A stretch of DNA of 54,320 nucleotides from Bacteroidales bacterium (GTDB taxonomy: Bacteria; Bacteroidota; Bacteroidia; Bacteroidales; UBA12077): positions 1 to 54,320 of the forward strand of contig JAHOYT010000091.1 in NCBI GenBank assembly GCA_019038645.1, written 5' to 3'. The position numbers and the translations under genes are program-made. This document shows positions 35,668-44,656 of the stretch, one piece after another. Under the pieces are notes generated by a model. That model was not told the DNA's origin. It did no database searches and was given only the letters and a program-made list of their open reading frames with translations. Position 1 is the first letter of the stretch, and every line of letters begins with the position of its first letter.

Positions 35668-36291
35668 ATGAATGAACCTGAAATGAATACGGAACAAAAG
35701 ATACTTGATGCTGCGAAAGACGTTTTTCAGCAAAAAGGAATGACAGGTGCAAGGATGCAGGAAATAGCTGATAAAGCAGGAATTAATAAGGCGTTGTTGC
35801 ATTATTATTATCGTACTAAGGAGAAGTTATTTGAAAAGGTATTTAATATCGCTTTTTCAATCTTTATTCCAAAGATGCAGGAGATAATGTTATCGGAGAA
35901 ACCTGTTTTTGAGAAGATTGATTTTTTTATTGAAAATTATATGGACCTACTTACTAAGCATCCTTATATTCCGGGGTTTGTAATTAATGAACTTAATAGA
36001 AATCCCCAAATTCTTGTGAATATTTTTGAAAAGAATGTTCAGATAAAGGAGAACAAGTTATTTGAAAAATTTGATGCTCAAATACAGGCTGAGGTTCAGA
36101 AAGGTATTATAAAGCCAATAGATACAAGAAACTTAATGACTAATGTTATTGGTTTAATTGTATTTCCAATTGTAGCAAGGCCAATAATTCAGGGAATTAT
36201 GTTTGAAAATGATAAAAAGCAGTATGATGTTTTTTTGAAACAAAGAAAAGATTTTGTTAAAGAATTTATTATTAACTCAATAAAAGCGTGA
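35668..36291 (+). CDS. TetR-family regulator of the ABC export operon
   Basis: 207 residues. The TetR helix-turn-helix is clear (KILDAAKDVFQQKGMTGARMQEIADKAGINKALLHYYYRTKEKLFEKVF, about 10-60). The C-terminal domain (PYIPGFVINELNRNPQ) resembles regulators beside HlyD/ABC-2 drug exporters (YbiH/CecR-like). Its TGA stop overlaps the ATG of the TolC gene (TGATG), so it is the first gene of the operon and probably regulates itself through the direct repeats just upstream. Confidence 0.92.
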   Translation: MNEPEMNTEQKILDAAKDVFQQKGMTGARMQEIADKAGINKALLHYYYRTKEKLFEKVFNIAFSIFIPKMQEIMLSEKPVFEKIDFFIENYMDLLTKHPYIPGFVINELNRNPQILVNIFEKNVQIKENKLFEKFDAQIQAEVQKGIIKPIDTRNLMTNVIGLIVFPIVARPIIQGIMFENDKKQYDVFLKQRKDFVKEFIINSIKA

Positions 36292-37556
36292 TGATTAGGA
36301 TTATTATTATATTATTTCTCATAACAAATGTGGCATTAGCTCAACAACAGCAGTATGTTCGGCTAAATGATTGTTATGAAAGTATGTTGGTTAATTACCC
36401 GTTAACTAATCAAAGTGAGATTTATAAACAGTCGAGTGATCTTAGCATACAAAATATGAAAGCAGCATGGTTACCAAATGCTGAGTTAAAGGCTCAGGCT
36501 TCATATCAGTCTGATGCAATTACAGTAGAAATATTAGCGCTTGGCTATAGTTTTGGATTCGAGGCAGAAAAAGATCAGTATAAAGCAAGTATAGATGTGA
36601 ATCAGTTAATTTATGACTGGGGGAGGATTAAATCGGCGAAGCAGTTGGAGAATGTTAATCTAAAAGTAAATCAACAGAACACTCAGGTTGAGCTTAATAA
36701 GATTAAAGAGCAAATAAATAAATTTTATTTTGCTATTTTAATTCTTCAACGTAACGAGGAATTGCTTGGAGTAATGTTAAATGATTTGGAAATCAGAGAG
36801 AAATCAGTAGAGTCAGGAGTAAAGAACGGAGTGTTGTTAAGTTCAGATTTGAGTGCACTAAAAGCTGAAAAAATTAGAGCAAAACAAAGTATTCTGGAAA
36901 TACGAAATCAACGATTTGCTACAATTGATGTAATGTCTGAAATAACAGGACTCAACTTGTCATATGAAGCAGAGTTTAAAATTCCTGAATATGATTTAGA
37001 TAGCTCTGAGAGTATAATCAGACCAGAATTAATTCTGTTTAATTACCAGAAAGAAAAACTCGATGCTACATCAGGATTGGTTTCGAAGCAGAATAAACCA
37101 ACCGTATTTGCATTTACACAATTAGGTTATGGAAAGCCAGGTTTGAATATGGTTAACGATCAGTTTGACGCATATTATTACGTTGGAGTTGGATTGAGCT
37201 GGAAATTCTGGGACTGGAGTAAAACAAAACGCGAAAAACAAATTTTATCTTTAAATAAAGATTTAATCTCAACTCATGAAAGTTCTTTTAATAAGCAAGT
37301 TGAAATAGCATTGAAAAATGAAAGTTCTAAAATTTACATATATACGGAAGCAATTGAATCTGATAAAGAAATAATTAAATTACGTGAAGAAGTGTCGGAA
37401 AGTGCCCGTTCAAAATTAGATAATGGCATTATTACATCAACAGATTATATCACTGAGTTAAGTAAGGAAACGCAGGCAAAGATTAATTACGAAACGCATA
37501 AGATTCAGTTAGTTCAGTCGAAAGTGAATTACTTATATATAAAAGGAGAAATATAA
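36291..37556 (+). CDS. TolC-family outer-membrane efflux protein
   Basis: 421 residues. The signal peptide ends near ALA/QQ. The long helical pattern is that of TolC: an N-terminal LNDCYESMLVNYPL, the helical-barrel block ASIDVNQLIYDWGRIKSAKQLE, and a mirrored second half. It should trimerise into the outer-membrane exit duct. I chose the ATG at 36291, which overlaps the regulator's stop, rather than the GTG one codon earlier. It is shorter than E. coli TolC but normal for Bacteroidota members. Confidence 0.9.
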   Translation: MIRIIIILFLITNVALAQQQQYVRLNDCYESMLVNYPLTNQSEIYKQSSDLSIQNMKAAWLPNAELKAQASYQSDAITVEILALGYSFGFEAEKDQYKASIDVNQLIYDWGRIKSAKQLENVNLKVNQQNTQVELNKIKEQINKFYFAILILQRNEELLGVMLNDLEIREKSVESGVKNGVLLSSDLSALKAEKIRAKQSILEIRNQRFATIDVMSEITGLNLSYEAEFKIPEYDLDSSESIIRPELILFNYQKEKLDATSGLVSKQNKPTVFAFTQLGYGKPGLNMVNDQFDAYYYVGVGLSWKFWDWSKTKREKQILSLNKDLISTHESSFNKQVEIALKNESSKIYIYTEAIESDKEIIKLREEVSESARSKLDNGIITSTDYITELSKETQAKINYETHKIQLVQSKVNYLYIKGEI

Positions 37557-37670
37557 AATAATTAAGAACTATTAATTACCAATTAATAATGAAATAAATG
37601 AAAATGATGTCGGTTTCGAAAAGTATTAAAAATGAAATAAAATAAAGTCTTGATATTAAATACTAAAAAA

Positions 37671-38552
37671 ATGAAAACAAAATATTTATTATTGTTATTT
37701 ACTGCGCTATTAGCAGCTTGTTCTGGAAATGAGAATGGTTCAGATGCATACGGAAATTTCGAGGCAAATGAAGTAATTATAAGTGCTGAAGCACAGGGTA
37801 AACTTATTGAGTTTAATATTGAAGAAGGAGAGAAGCTAAGGAAAGGTCAGATGCTGGGATTTATTGATACGGTACCTTTATCAATTCAAAAAGAACAGTT
37901 ATTGGCACAGAGGCAGGCTGTTGCTTCAAAAGTTCCAAATGTAAGAGCTCAAGTAGCTGTTCTGGAAGAACAAAAAGCAATTCTGAATACAGAGAAAGAG
38001 CGAATTGAAAAATTGTTCAATGACAACGCAGCCACAAAACAACAGTTAGATGACATTAGCGGAAAGTGCAATGTTTTAGAAAAACAGATTGTCGCTACCA
38101 AAACACAGATATCGTCTGTTGCAAAAGAGATTCAGGTTGTCGATAAGCAAATAAAACTAATAAATGAGCAAATCAGCAGAGCAAAAATTATTAATCCAAT
38201 CGACGGAACTGTTTTGGAAAAATACCTGGAAGAAAATGAGATAGCGGTTGCGGGAAAAGCACTTTATAAAATTGCAGGACTCGATGAAATTGATTTAAGA
38301 GTTTATATTAGCGGAGCTCAGCTGCCGAATATAAAAATCGGACAAAAAGTAAAGGTTTTTATCGATAAAGACGAAGAAACTAATCAGGAATATGATGGTG
38401 AGGTATTCTGGATTTCTGATCAGGCCGAATTTACTCCCAAAATTATTCAGACAAAAGAAGAGCGGGTGAATATGGTTTACGCTTTAAAAATCAGAGTAAA
38501 GAATGATGGTAAATTAAAGATTGGAATGCCCGGTGAGGTCATATTCAATTAA
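37671..38552 (+). CDS. HlyD/YbhG-type periplasmic adaptor lipoprotein
   Basis: 293 residues from the ATG at 37671; an upstream TTG would spoil the signal peptide. The lipobox LLAAC puts the lipid on Cys17. A biotinyl-lipoyl-like hairpin (GNFEANEVIISAEAQGKLIEFNIEEGEKLRKGQMLGFID) surrounds a coiled coil (about 80-165), followed by INPIDGTVLEKYLEENEIA and a beta-barrel domain. It links the ABC permeases to TolC, as YbhG does. Its stop codon lies inside a heptanucleotide repeat. Confidence 0.9.
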   Translation: MKTKYLLLLFTALLAACSGNENGSDAYGNFEANEVIISAEAQGKLIEFNIEEGEKLRKGQMLGFIDTVPLSIQKEQLLAQRQAVASKVPNVRAQVAVLEEQKAILNTEKERIEKLFNDNAATKQQLDDISGKCNVLEKQIVATKTQISSVAKEIQVVDKQIKLINEQISRAKIINPIDGTVLEKYLEENEIAVAGKALYKIAGLDEIDLRVYISGAQLPNIKIGQKVKVFIDKDEETNQEYDGEVFWISDQAEFTPKIIQTKEERVNMVYALKIRVKNDGKLKIGMPGEVIFN

Positions 38553-38580
38553 CAATTAACAATTAACAATTAACAATGAA
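38546..38580 (+). repeat. CAATTAA heptamer tandem repeat overlapping a stop codon
   Basis: Four perfect copies of CAATTAA from 38546 to 38573 and a fifth variant copy (CAATGAA). The adaptor gene's TAA stop is the end of the first copy. Confidence 0.85.
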
Positions 38581-38621
38581 TAATGACATATTAAATGACG
38601 ATGTGTATATTTTGTCGAAGA

Positions 38622-38644
38622 CATCCTGAGCCTGTCGATGGATG
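38622..38644. repeat. REP-like hairpin with core CTGAGCCTGTCGA
   Basis: Core at 38626-38638 flanked by CATCC/GGATG arms. Same core as at 26764-26784 and 42060-42072. It lies in the 144-bp gap between the adaptor gene and the first ATPase gene. Confidence 0.6.
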
Positions 38645-38696
38645 TTGAAAGAATTTAAAATCTGGAATTTACAGTTATAGTTAATTTTAATTATCA

Positions 38697-39623
38697 ATGC
38701 AAAATCAGTCAAATTACATAGTAGAAGTAAAAGATTTAAAGAAATCATATGAAAAAGTTGAAGCCGTAAAAGGTGTAAGCTTTAATGTTTCCAAAGGAGA
38801 ATTGTTTGGGCTAATTGGCCCTGATGGTGCTGGCAAAACAAGTATTTTTAGAATTCTGACAACACTTCTATTTCCAACTAGTGGAAAAGTAAAGTTATTT
38901 GATTCTGATATAATTAAAGATTATAAAAAGATCAGGAATAATATTGGATATATGCCACAAAAATTTTCTTTGTATCAGGATCTATCGGTTGAAGAAAATC
39001 TGATGTTTTTTGCAAGAATATTTGGAACAACTATCGAAGAAAACTATGACCTTATAAAAGATATTTATATTCAGATTGAACCATTTAAAGATCGTTTAGC
39101 TGGAAAGCTTTCCGGTGGAATGAAACAAAAATTAGCGCTTTCATGCGCACTTATTCATAGTCCTGATATTTTAATATTAGATGAACCGACCACCGGAGTA
39201 GATGCTGTTTCCAGGAAAGAATTCTGGGAAATGCTTATCCGTCTAAAAGAAAAAGGGATTACAATTTTGGTTTCAACACCATACATGGATGAAGCAAATT
39301 TATGCGATCGTGTGGCGTTGATTCAAAACGGGAAAATCATGTCTATTGACACTCCCGAAAAGGTCATTGGAAATTTTGGAAGGAAACTGTGGGCTGTAAA
39401 ATCTAATAATATTTACCAGTTAATAAATGATTTGAAAGGACTGGATTTTATTGACACCGTTTTTCCGTTTGGAGAGTATCTGCATATTACAGCTACAGAA
39501 AATGATATTGATATAAAGGAAATGAAATCTCTGTTGAATGAAAAAAAACATTCTGAAATAGAAATTCAGGAAATTGAAGCAAATATTGAAGATTGTTTTA
39601 TGAACTTAATGCGTGTTAATTAA
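38697..39623 (+). CDS. ABC exporter ATPase 1 (YbhF N-half-like)
   Basis: 308 residues. The Walker A motif is GPDGAGKTS (Asp where most have Asn, usual for this subfamily). A Q-loop (YMPQKFSLYQDLSVEENL), signature LSGGMKQK, Walker B LILDEPTTGVD and switch His replaced by TPYMDE follow. The missing switch-loop His (VSTPYMDE rather than VTTHYMDE) suggests this subunit may be the less active half of an asymmetric ATPase pair. The second ATPase gene is 570 bp downstream. Confidence 0.92.
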   Translation: MQNQSNYIVEVKDLKKSYEKVEAVKGVSFNVSKGELFGLIGPDGAGKTSIFRILTTLLFPTSGKVKLFDSDIIKDYKKIRNNIGYMPQKFSLYQDLSVEENLMFFARIFGTTIEENYDLIKDIYIQIEPFKDRLAGKLSGGMKQKLALSCALIHSPDILILDEPTTGVDAVSRKEFWEMLIRLKEKGITILVSTPYMDEANLCDRVALIQNGKIMSIDTPEKVIGNFGRKLWAVKSNNIYQLINDLKGLDFIDTVFPFGEYLHITATENDIDIKEMKSLLNEKKHSEIEIQEIEANIEDCFMNLMRVN

Positions 39624-39632
39624 ATTAATACT

Positions 39633-40193
39633 ATGATACAGAGGATTATAATTATTGTATTAATTGTTGGTTTTTTCGCATTTATCATACTAATAGGAAT
39701 AAGAAATAAAATCAGCAATATTGGATCTACAGGAAAGTCTCCGATTAATAAGTATTTATTTATTCTGGCAAAATTAACGATGATTGTGCCATGGATTGCG
39801 ATCTTGATTAGAAGTTATACTCCAAAATGGATTCCTTATGATTTTTACAATATATTCGTTTGGATAAGTATTAGTTTGCTTTTAAGTGGATTTATGATTG
39901 TTATTATTGCTTATATTTCTCTGGGAAGACACACTAAATTTGGTTTGCCCACCGAAAAAACAAAATTAATTACTGCCGGGATATTCAAGTATTCCAGGAA
40001 TCCCATGTATCTTGGATTATTTATAATGCTTGTTGGATCAATAATTTATTATCCTCATTGGATCTTAATTCTAAATTGTGTAATCGCTGTTATTATTCAT
40101 CATAAAGTTGTTTTGGGAGAGGAGAAATTCTTAAAAAAAACCTTTGGCAATGATTGGGAACAATATTTAAAAACCTCAAAAAGATATATTTAA
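39633..40193 (+). CDS. Membrane methyltransferase of the PEMT/ICMT-like family
   Basis: 186 residues with about five transmembrane helices. The C-terminal SAM-binding pattern is clear: LGRHTKFGLPTEKTKLITAG, FKYSRNPMYLGLF, then HHKVVLGEEKFLKKTFG and DWEQYL. This is the signature of isoprenylcysteine-carboxyl/phospholipid methyltransferase relatives. It starts 9 bp after ATPase 1, and its TAA stop overlaps the ATG of ATPase 2, so it is made with the exporter. The substrate is unknown; methylating the exported compound or a membrane lipid are both possible. Confidence 0.85.
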   Translation: MIQRIIIIVLIVGFFAFIILIGIRNKISNIGSTGKSPINKYLFILAKLTMIVPWIAILIRSYTPKWIPYDFYNIFVWISISLLLSGFMIVIIAYISLGRHTKFGLPTEKTKLITAGIFKYSRNPMYLGLFIMLVGSIIYYPHWILILNCVIAVIIHHKVVLGEEKFLKKTFGNDWEQYLKTSKRYI

Positions 40194-40927
40194 TGGAAAA
40201 TCATGAGAATATAATAGAGGTTAGAAATCTTGTAAAAAAGTTCGGAAGCTTTATTGCAAACGATAATTTGACTTTCAACGTAAAAAGAGGTGAGATTTTT
40301 GGCTTTCTTGGTGCTAACGGTGCCGGAAAAACCACAGCAATCAAAATACTTTCAGGTTTGTCTTTTCCTACTTCGGGCGAAGTAAAGGTAGCAGGCTTTG
40401 ATGTTTATAAAGAGCGTGAAAAAGTAAAGAAAAATATTGGTTATATGAGTCAGAAGTTTTCACTTTATGAGGATCTGACCGTGCGCGAAAATATTCGGTT
40501 TTATGGTGGTATTTATGGATTGTCGAATAAATATATTAAAGAAAAAACAGAGTCTTTGCTCGAACGCCTTAAAATGAACGATATTCAGAATTCATTAATC
40601 AGTTCATTGCCTTTAGGCTGGAAACAAAAAATTGCGTTCTCGGTAGCAATTTTTCATAATCCTAAAATCGTATTTCTTGATGAACCCACAGGAGGTGTAG
40701 ACCCTGTTACCCGGCGCGATTTTTGGGAAATGATTTACGAAACATCTGATTCGGGAATTACTGTTTTTGTAACAACACATTATATGGATGAGGCGGAGTA
40801 TTGCGACAGAGTATCTATTATGGATCAGGGTAGGATAGAAGGGCTTGATACTCCCGAAGAATTAAAGAAGCAATTTGAAGCGAAAAATATGGACGAAGTA
40901 TTTATAAAAATAGCACGTAAGCAATGA
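40193..40927 (+). CDS. ABC exporter ATPase 2 (YbhF C-half-like)
   Basis: 244 residues. Walker A GANGAGKTT, Q-loop YMSQKFSLYEDLTVRENI, signature variant LPLGWKQK in place of LSGGxxQ, Walker B VFLDEPTGGVD and switch His in VTTHYMDEAEY. The ATG at 40193 overlaps the previous stop (TAATG). The LPLGWKQ signature is usual for the second half of YbhF/RbbA-type ATPases. Paired with ATPase 1 it forms a heterodimer from two separate genes where E. coli has one fused protein. Confidence 0.92.
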   Translation: MENHENIIEVRNLVKKFGSFIANDNLTFNVKRGEIFGFLGANGAGKTTAIKILSGLSFPTSGEVKVAGFDVYKEREKVKKNIGYMSQKFSLYEDLTVRENIRFYGGIYGLSNKYIKEKTESLLERLKMNDIQNSLISSLPLGWKQKIAFSVAIFHNPKIVFLDEPTGGVDPVTRRDFWEMIYETSDSGITVFVTTHYMDEAEYCDRVSIMDQGRIEGLDTPEELKKQFEAKNMDEVFIKIARKQ

Positions 40928-42030
40928 ACAGATTTTTTGGTTTTGTGAAAAAAGAATTTCACCATATTTTCAGAGATTACCGCACAATGCTCATATTGTT
41001 TGGAATGCCTATATCTCAAATCCTGATTTTTGGTTATGTAGTTTCCAATGAAATTACTGATGTTAAAATCGGAATATTTGACAAATCAAAAGATAATGTT
41101 ACTCAGGAGATAACCAATAAAATAACATCGTCTGGTTTTTTTATTTTACATGAGAATTTAAATTCTGATAAGGAAATTGAGAAAGCTTTTAAAAAAGGTG
41201 TTATTCGTGAAGTTATAGTATTTGAATCTGATTTTGCAAAGAAACTGGAACGTGACGGAACTGCAGGAATACAAATTATTGCAGATGCGTCCGACGCCAA
41301 TACCGCCAATATTGTTTCGAATTATACAAAAGCAATTATTAATTCTTACGTTAAAAACGAGCTTTTTGCAAAGGGATTGCCATATGAAATAATTCCTGAA
41401 GTCAGAATGCTCTATAATAACAGTTTAAAAGGTGTTTACATGTTTGTTCCCGGAACAATGGCATTAATTCTGATGCTGGTTTCAGCTATGATGACTTCCA
41501 TTTCAATTGCACGCGAAAAAGAAATGGGTACAATGGAAGTATTATTGGTTTCGCCCTTAAGACCATTACCAATTGTAATAGGTAAGGTTATTCCTTACAT
41601 GGTATTATCATTTATAAATGCAGTAGTAATAATTGCCCTCAGTTATTTTATTTTTGATATGCCAATTCGGGGAAACATTATTTTTCTGCTACTTGAAACA
41701 CTGCTATTCATTTTTATGGCTCTTTCACTGGGAATACTAATATCTACAGCAAGTAATAGTCAATTGGTTGCAATGTTTATTTCCATGTTTGCGCTGATGT
41801 TACCAACAATGTTGCTATCAGGATTTATTTTCCCGATTGAGAATATGCCAAAAATATTACAGTGGTTAAGCACAATTATGCCAGCCCGATATTTCATTAT
41901 TATCGTTAAGAATATTATGATAAAAGGTTCTGGAATTGGTGTGATTTGGAAAGAAACATTAATTATTGCCGGAATGACAGTTTTCTTTTTAGTTATGAGT
42001 ATAAAAAATTTTAAAGTAAGATTAGAATAA
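40924..42030 (+). CDS. ABC-2 type permease 1 (YbhS/YbhR-like)
   Basis: 368 residues. One N-terminal transmembrane helix (about 22-40), a periplasmic domain of about 140 residues, and five C-terminal helices from about residue 175, including the diagnostic REKEMGTMEVLLVSPLRP block. It overlaps the ATPase 2 stop by four bases (ATGA), showing translational coupling. The final helices carry LSGFIFPIENMPKILQWLS, typical of ABC-2 exporters. Confidence 0.92.
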   Translation: MNRFFGFVKKEFHHIFRDYRTMLILFGMPISQILIFGYVVSNEITDVKIGIFDKSKDNVTQEITNKITSSGFFILHENLNSDKEIEKAFKKGVIREVIVFESDFAKKLERDGTAGIQIIADASDANTANIVSNYTKAIINSYVKNELFAKGLPYEIIPEVRMLYNNSLKGVYMFVPGTMALILMLVSAMMTSISIAREKEMGTMEVLLVSPLRPLPIVIGKVIPYMVLSFINAVVIIALSYFIFDMPIRGNIIFLLLETLLFIFMALSLGILISTASNSQLVAMFISMFALMLPTMLLSGFIFPIENMPKILQWLSTIMPARYFIIIVKNIMIKGSGIGVIWKETLIIAGMTVFFLVMSIKNFKVRLE

Positions 42031-42053
42031 GCTTAACAGACAATAACTTAATA

Positions 42054-42083
42054 GTCATCCTGAGCTTGTCGAAGGGTGATGAC
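42054..42083. repeat. REP-like hairpin with core CTGAGCTTGTCGA
   Basis: Core at 42060-42072 between GTCATC and GATGAC arms. It lies between the two permease genes, in an otherwise tightly packed operon. Confidence 0.65.
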
Positions 42084-42154
42084 ATTATAAAGCAAGTAAC
42101 TTGAGTATACTGAGAAGAAAATGAAGAATAAGTAGTTAATATCGTCATTCTATA

Positions 42155-43273
42155 ATGAGAAAAATAAAATTCATATTACAAAAAGAATTCATTCAGGTTT
42201 TTAGAAATAAAACTATGCTGCCAATGATATTTGGTGTTCCGATTATTCAGTTGGTGGTACTGGTACATGCTGCAACACTCGAAATGAAATCAATTGATAT
42301 GTATGTTGTCGATAAAGATTTGTCGTCATTGTCGCATAAATTAATTAATAAGTTTGAGGGATCGCCATTTTATAATATTTCAGGAGTTTCCTTTTCAATT
42401 GATGAAGCTAACGAAACGATAGAAAAGAATAGGGCAGATTTTGTTATGCACATTCCTTACGGTTTTGAACGCGATTTAATACGTGAAAATGTAACTCAGG
42501 TTCAATTATTAATTGATGGAATTAACGGAACAGCAGCAAGTTTAATAAATGCATATTCTATATCCGTAATATCTGATTTTAACCGGAATATTATTGTGGA
42601 TTTAACAAAAATGCCGGACATTAAAGATTTAAATCCAATAGCCGTTGAAACTTCGTACTGGTATAATCCGGAGTTAAATTATAAAACATATATGCTTCCC
42701 GGAATACTGGTTATTCTTGTAACAATTATCAGTATGTTTCTGGCAGCAATGAATATCGTTCGTGAGAAAGAAATAGGAACAATTGAACAGTTAAATGTAA
42801 CACCGATTAAAAAATTTGAATTTATAATTGGAAAGCTCGTTCCGTTTCTAATAATTGCATTATTTGAATTGGCTTTTGGATTGGTTATTGGCAAAGTCTT
42901 TTTTCACATCCCAATTGTAGGAAGTTTGTGGTTATTATTCGGATTTACAACGGTTTATTTATTGACCGTTTTAGGAATTGGATTATTTATTTCAACAATT
43001 TCGTCAACACAACAGCAGGTTATGTTTATATCATTCTTTTTTATGCTTGTTTTTATTCTTATGAGCGGAATTTTTACACCTACCGAAAGCATGCCAGTGT
43101 GGGCACAAAAGGTCAATATCATTAATCCGTTTTATTACTTTATGCGGGTAATTCGAATGATTTTACTTAAAGGATCAGAGTTTCGGGATATTTCACACGA
43201 ATTTTTCAGCCTGCTTATATACGCAACCATCATGTTAAGTTTATCAGTTTGGAGATATAGAAAGGTGGCTTAA
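42155..43273 (+). CDS. ABC-2 type permease 2 (YbhR/YbhS-like)
   Basis: 372 residues with the same layout as permease 1: an N-terminal helix (MLPMIFGVPIIQLVVLVHAAT), a periplasmic domain, and five helices after IVREKEIGTIEQLNVTPIK. The C-terminus includes LMSGIFTPTESMPVWAQ. It should pair with permease 1. The 124-bp gap from permease 1 holds a REP-like hairpin. It ends the operon, and the next gene is convergent. Confidence 0.92.
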   Translation: MRKIKFILQKEFIQVFRNKTMLPMIFGVPIIQLVVLVHAATLEMKSIDMYVVDKDLSSLSHKLINKFEGSPFYNISGVSFSIDEANETIEKNRADFVMHIPYGFERDLIRENVTQVQLLIDGINGTAASLINAYSISVISDFNRNIIVDLTKMPDIKDLNPIAVETSYWYNPELNYKTYMLPGILVILVTIISMFLAAMNIVREKEIGTIEQLNVTPIKKFEFIIGKLVPFLIIALFELAFGLVIGKVFFHIPIVGSLWLLFGFTTVYLLTVLGIGLFISTISSTQQQVMFISFFFMLVFILMSGIFTPTESMPVWAQKVNIINPFYYFMRVIRMILLKGSEFRDISHEFFSLLIYATIMLSLSVWRYRKVA

Positions 43274-43306
43274 TTTTACATACTTTAATTGAAATATCTA
43301 ATTATT

Positions 43307-44146
43307 CTAAAAAACATCAGTTAAACTAAGTCCAAACAAAGTAATAATTATCATAAAAATGATAAATAAGAACATAAAGAAAATATAAAAAAACAAGGTT
43401 CCAATTACATATATCAATATTGCCTTAATTGTAGCTACTATGGGTGATCCTAAAAAGACCTTATACAAGGCATAGCTATAATAAACGATAGTAATCATTA
43501 ATAAACCAAGTGGAACATAATTAGTTAATGTTGGAATAATAATTACAAGTGGAATCGAAAGTATAAAAGTAATTACATAACTTTGGGCTAATAAATAACA
43601 ATTAACAATAAGGAATTCTCCATAAAATAATTTCTTTGATCGGTAAAACCACATTGTAACTAAACTTAAAAAAGGAATTATAAGTATTGGTATTATGTTA
43701 ATGTATTGTTTGAAAAATTCAATAAATTTTTTTTGAAATTCTATTGTTTCTTCACTGTTTTGCGCTTGATTAATTACTTCACTATTTTTAGACAAAATTT
43801 TATTTGATGATTCAATGCTGGTATCAAAAATATTAGTTGATACAACAAGAATTGCATAAATACCTGCAATAAGTATTACATATTTTAAAGGATTAAAATA
43901 TGATTTAGTTTTTCCTTTAATATATTCATTTATAATAACTCCAGGCTTAAAAGTTAACATCTTTAATGTATAAATGAATCCTCTTTCAATATTAAAAGCA
44001 TCCAGAAATACAAAGAAAAAAATCTTTAAAGTAAATCGCTTTGTGTATATCTTCTGTCCACAATTGCTACAGTAATTATCTATCTGAGTTGAATTACAGT
44101 TTTTGCAAACTTTCTCTTTTTCAAAATATGCATCTTTCGATTTCAT
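43307..44146 (-). CDS. DUF3667-family zinc-ribbon membrane protein
   Basis: 279 residues. A short zinc ribbon (Cys14, Cys17, Cys26 and Cys29 in CKNCNS ... YCSNCGQK) is followed by the family block ERGFIYTLKMLTFKPGVIINEYIKGK and about five transmembrane helices. The family is common in Bacteroidota and has no established function. It ends 33 bp from the convergent permease gene. Confidence 0.88.
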   Translation of the reverse strand: MKSKDAYFEKEKVCKNCNSTQIDNYCSNCGQKIYTKRFTLKIFFFVFLDAFNIERGFIYTLKMLTFKPGVIINEYIKGKTKSYFNPLKYVILIAGIYAILVVSTNIFDTSIESSNKILSKNSEVINQAQNSEETIEFQKKFIEFFKQYINIIPILIIPFLSLVTMWFYRSKKLFYGEFLIVNCYLLAQSYVITFILSIPLVIIIPTLTNYVPLGLLMITIVYYSYALYKVFLGSPIVATIKAILIYVIGTLFFYIFFMFLFIIFMIIITLFGLSLTDVF

Positions 44147-44291
44147 TCTTCAGGGTTATTTGGTTTTGGATGTTTAAATATATTAAAATATTTTAATTAT
44201 ACATGATTCTCAGTTCAATCATATATGTTCAATTAGTGTCAGAAAACTGATTTTGAGCTGAACTTATCTGTTAGCAGTATTGTTAAGTGAT

Positions 44292-44606
44292 TTAATTTAA
44301 GAAACTCAGTGTAAAAACTGTTTCTTTACCGGGATTTGATTTAACTGTAATGCTACCATTATGTAATTGCATTATCTGCCGTGAAAGAAATAGTCCAATT
44401 CCTGAACCATTTTCTTTCGTTGTGAATAATGGTACAAATATTTGATTTATTTGTTTCTTCGGGATTCCAGGACCATTATCCATAATATCAATTTTTATTT
44501 CGCTGTTTATTTTTGTAGCCTGTACTTTTATTTTTGGATGAGTAATTTTTTCTGATGATTCTATACTGTTCTTTATCAGGTATATAGCAATTTGCTTTTT
44601 TTTTAG
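44292..44606 (-). pseudogene. Remnant of a histidine kinase (C-terminal HATPase half only)
   Basis: About 104 codons open on the minus strand encode the ATP-binding half of a histidine kinase: N-box region QIAIYLIKNSIESSE, G1 box MDNGPGIP, F box IFVPLFTTKENGSG and G2 box GSGIGLFLSRQIMQLHNGSI. It terminates normally at 44292. At the 5' end the frame runs into a 9-A tract and an in-frame TAA at 44607-44609. The DNA beyond is the promoter of the divergent CHAT gene, with no DHp or sensor part. An ATG at 44483 could yield a 63-residue peptide, but it lacks the N box. A truncation remnant is the simplest reading. Confidence 0.75.
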
Positions 44607-44633
44607 TTAATTGATAAAGTGTTATATGCTTTG

Positions 44634-44641
44634 TACCTTTG
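44634..44641 (+). promoter_or_regulatory. Candidate -7 box TACCTTTG for the TPR-CHAT gene
   Basis: Matches TAnnTTTG, with an ATTG at 44610-44613 spaced 20 bp upstream. The start codon is 16 bp downstream, implying a very short leader. Confidence 0.4.
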
Positions 44642-44656
44642 ATTAAAAAATATATT

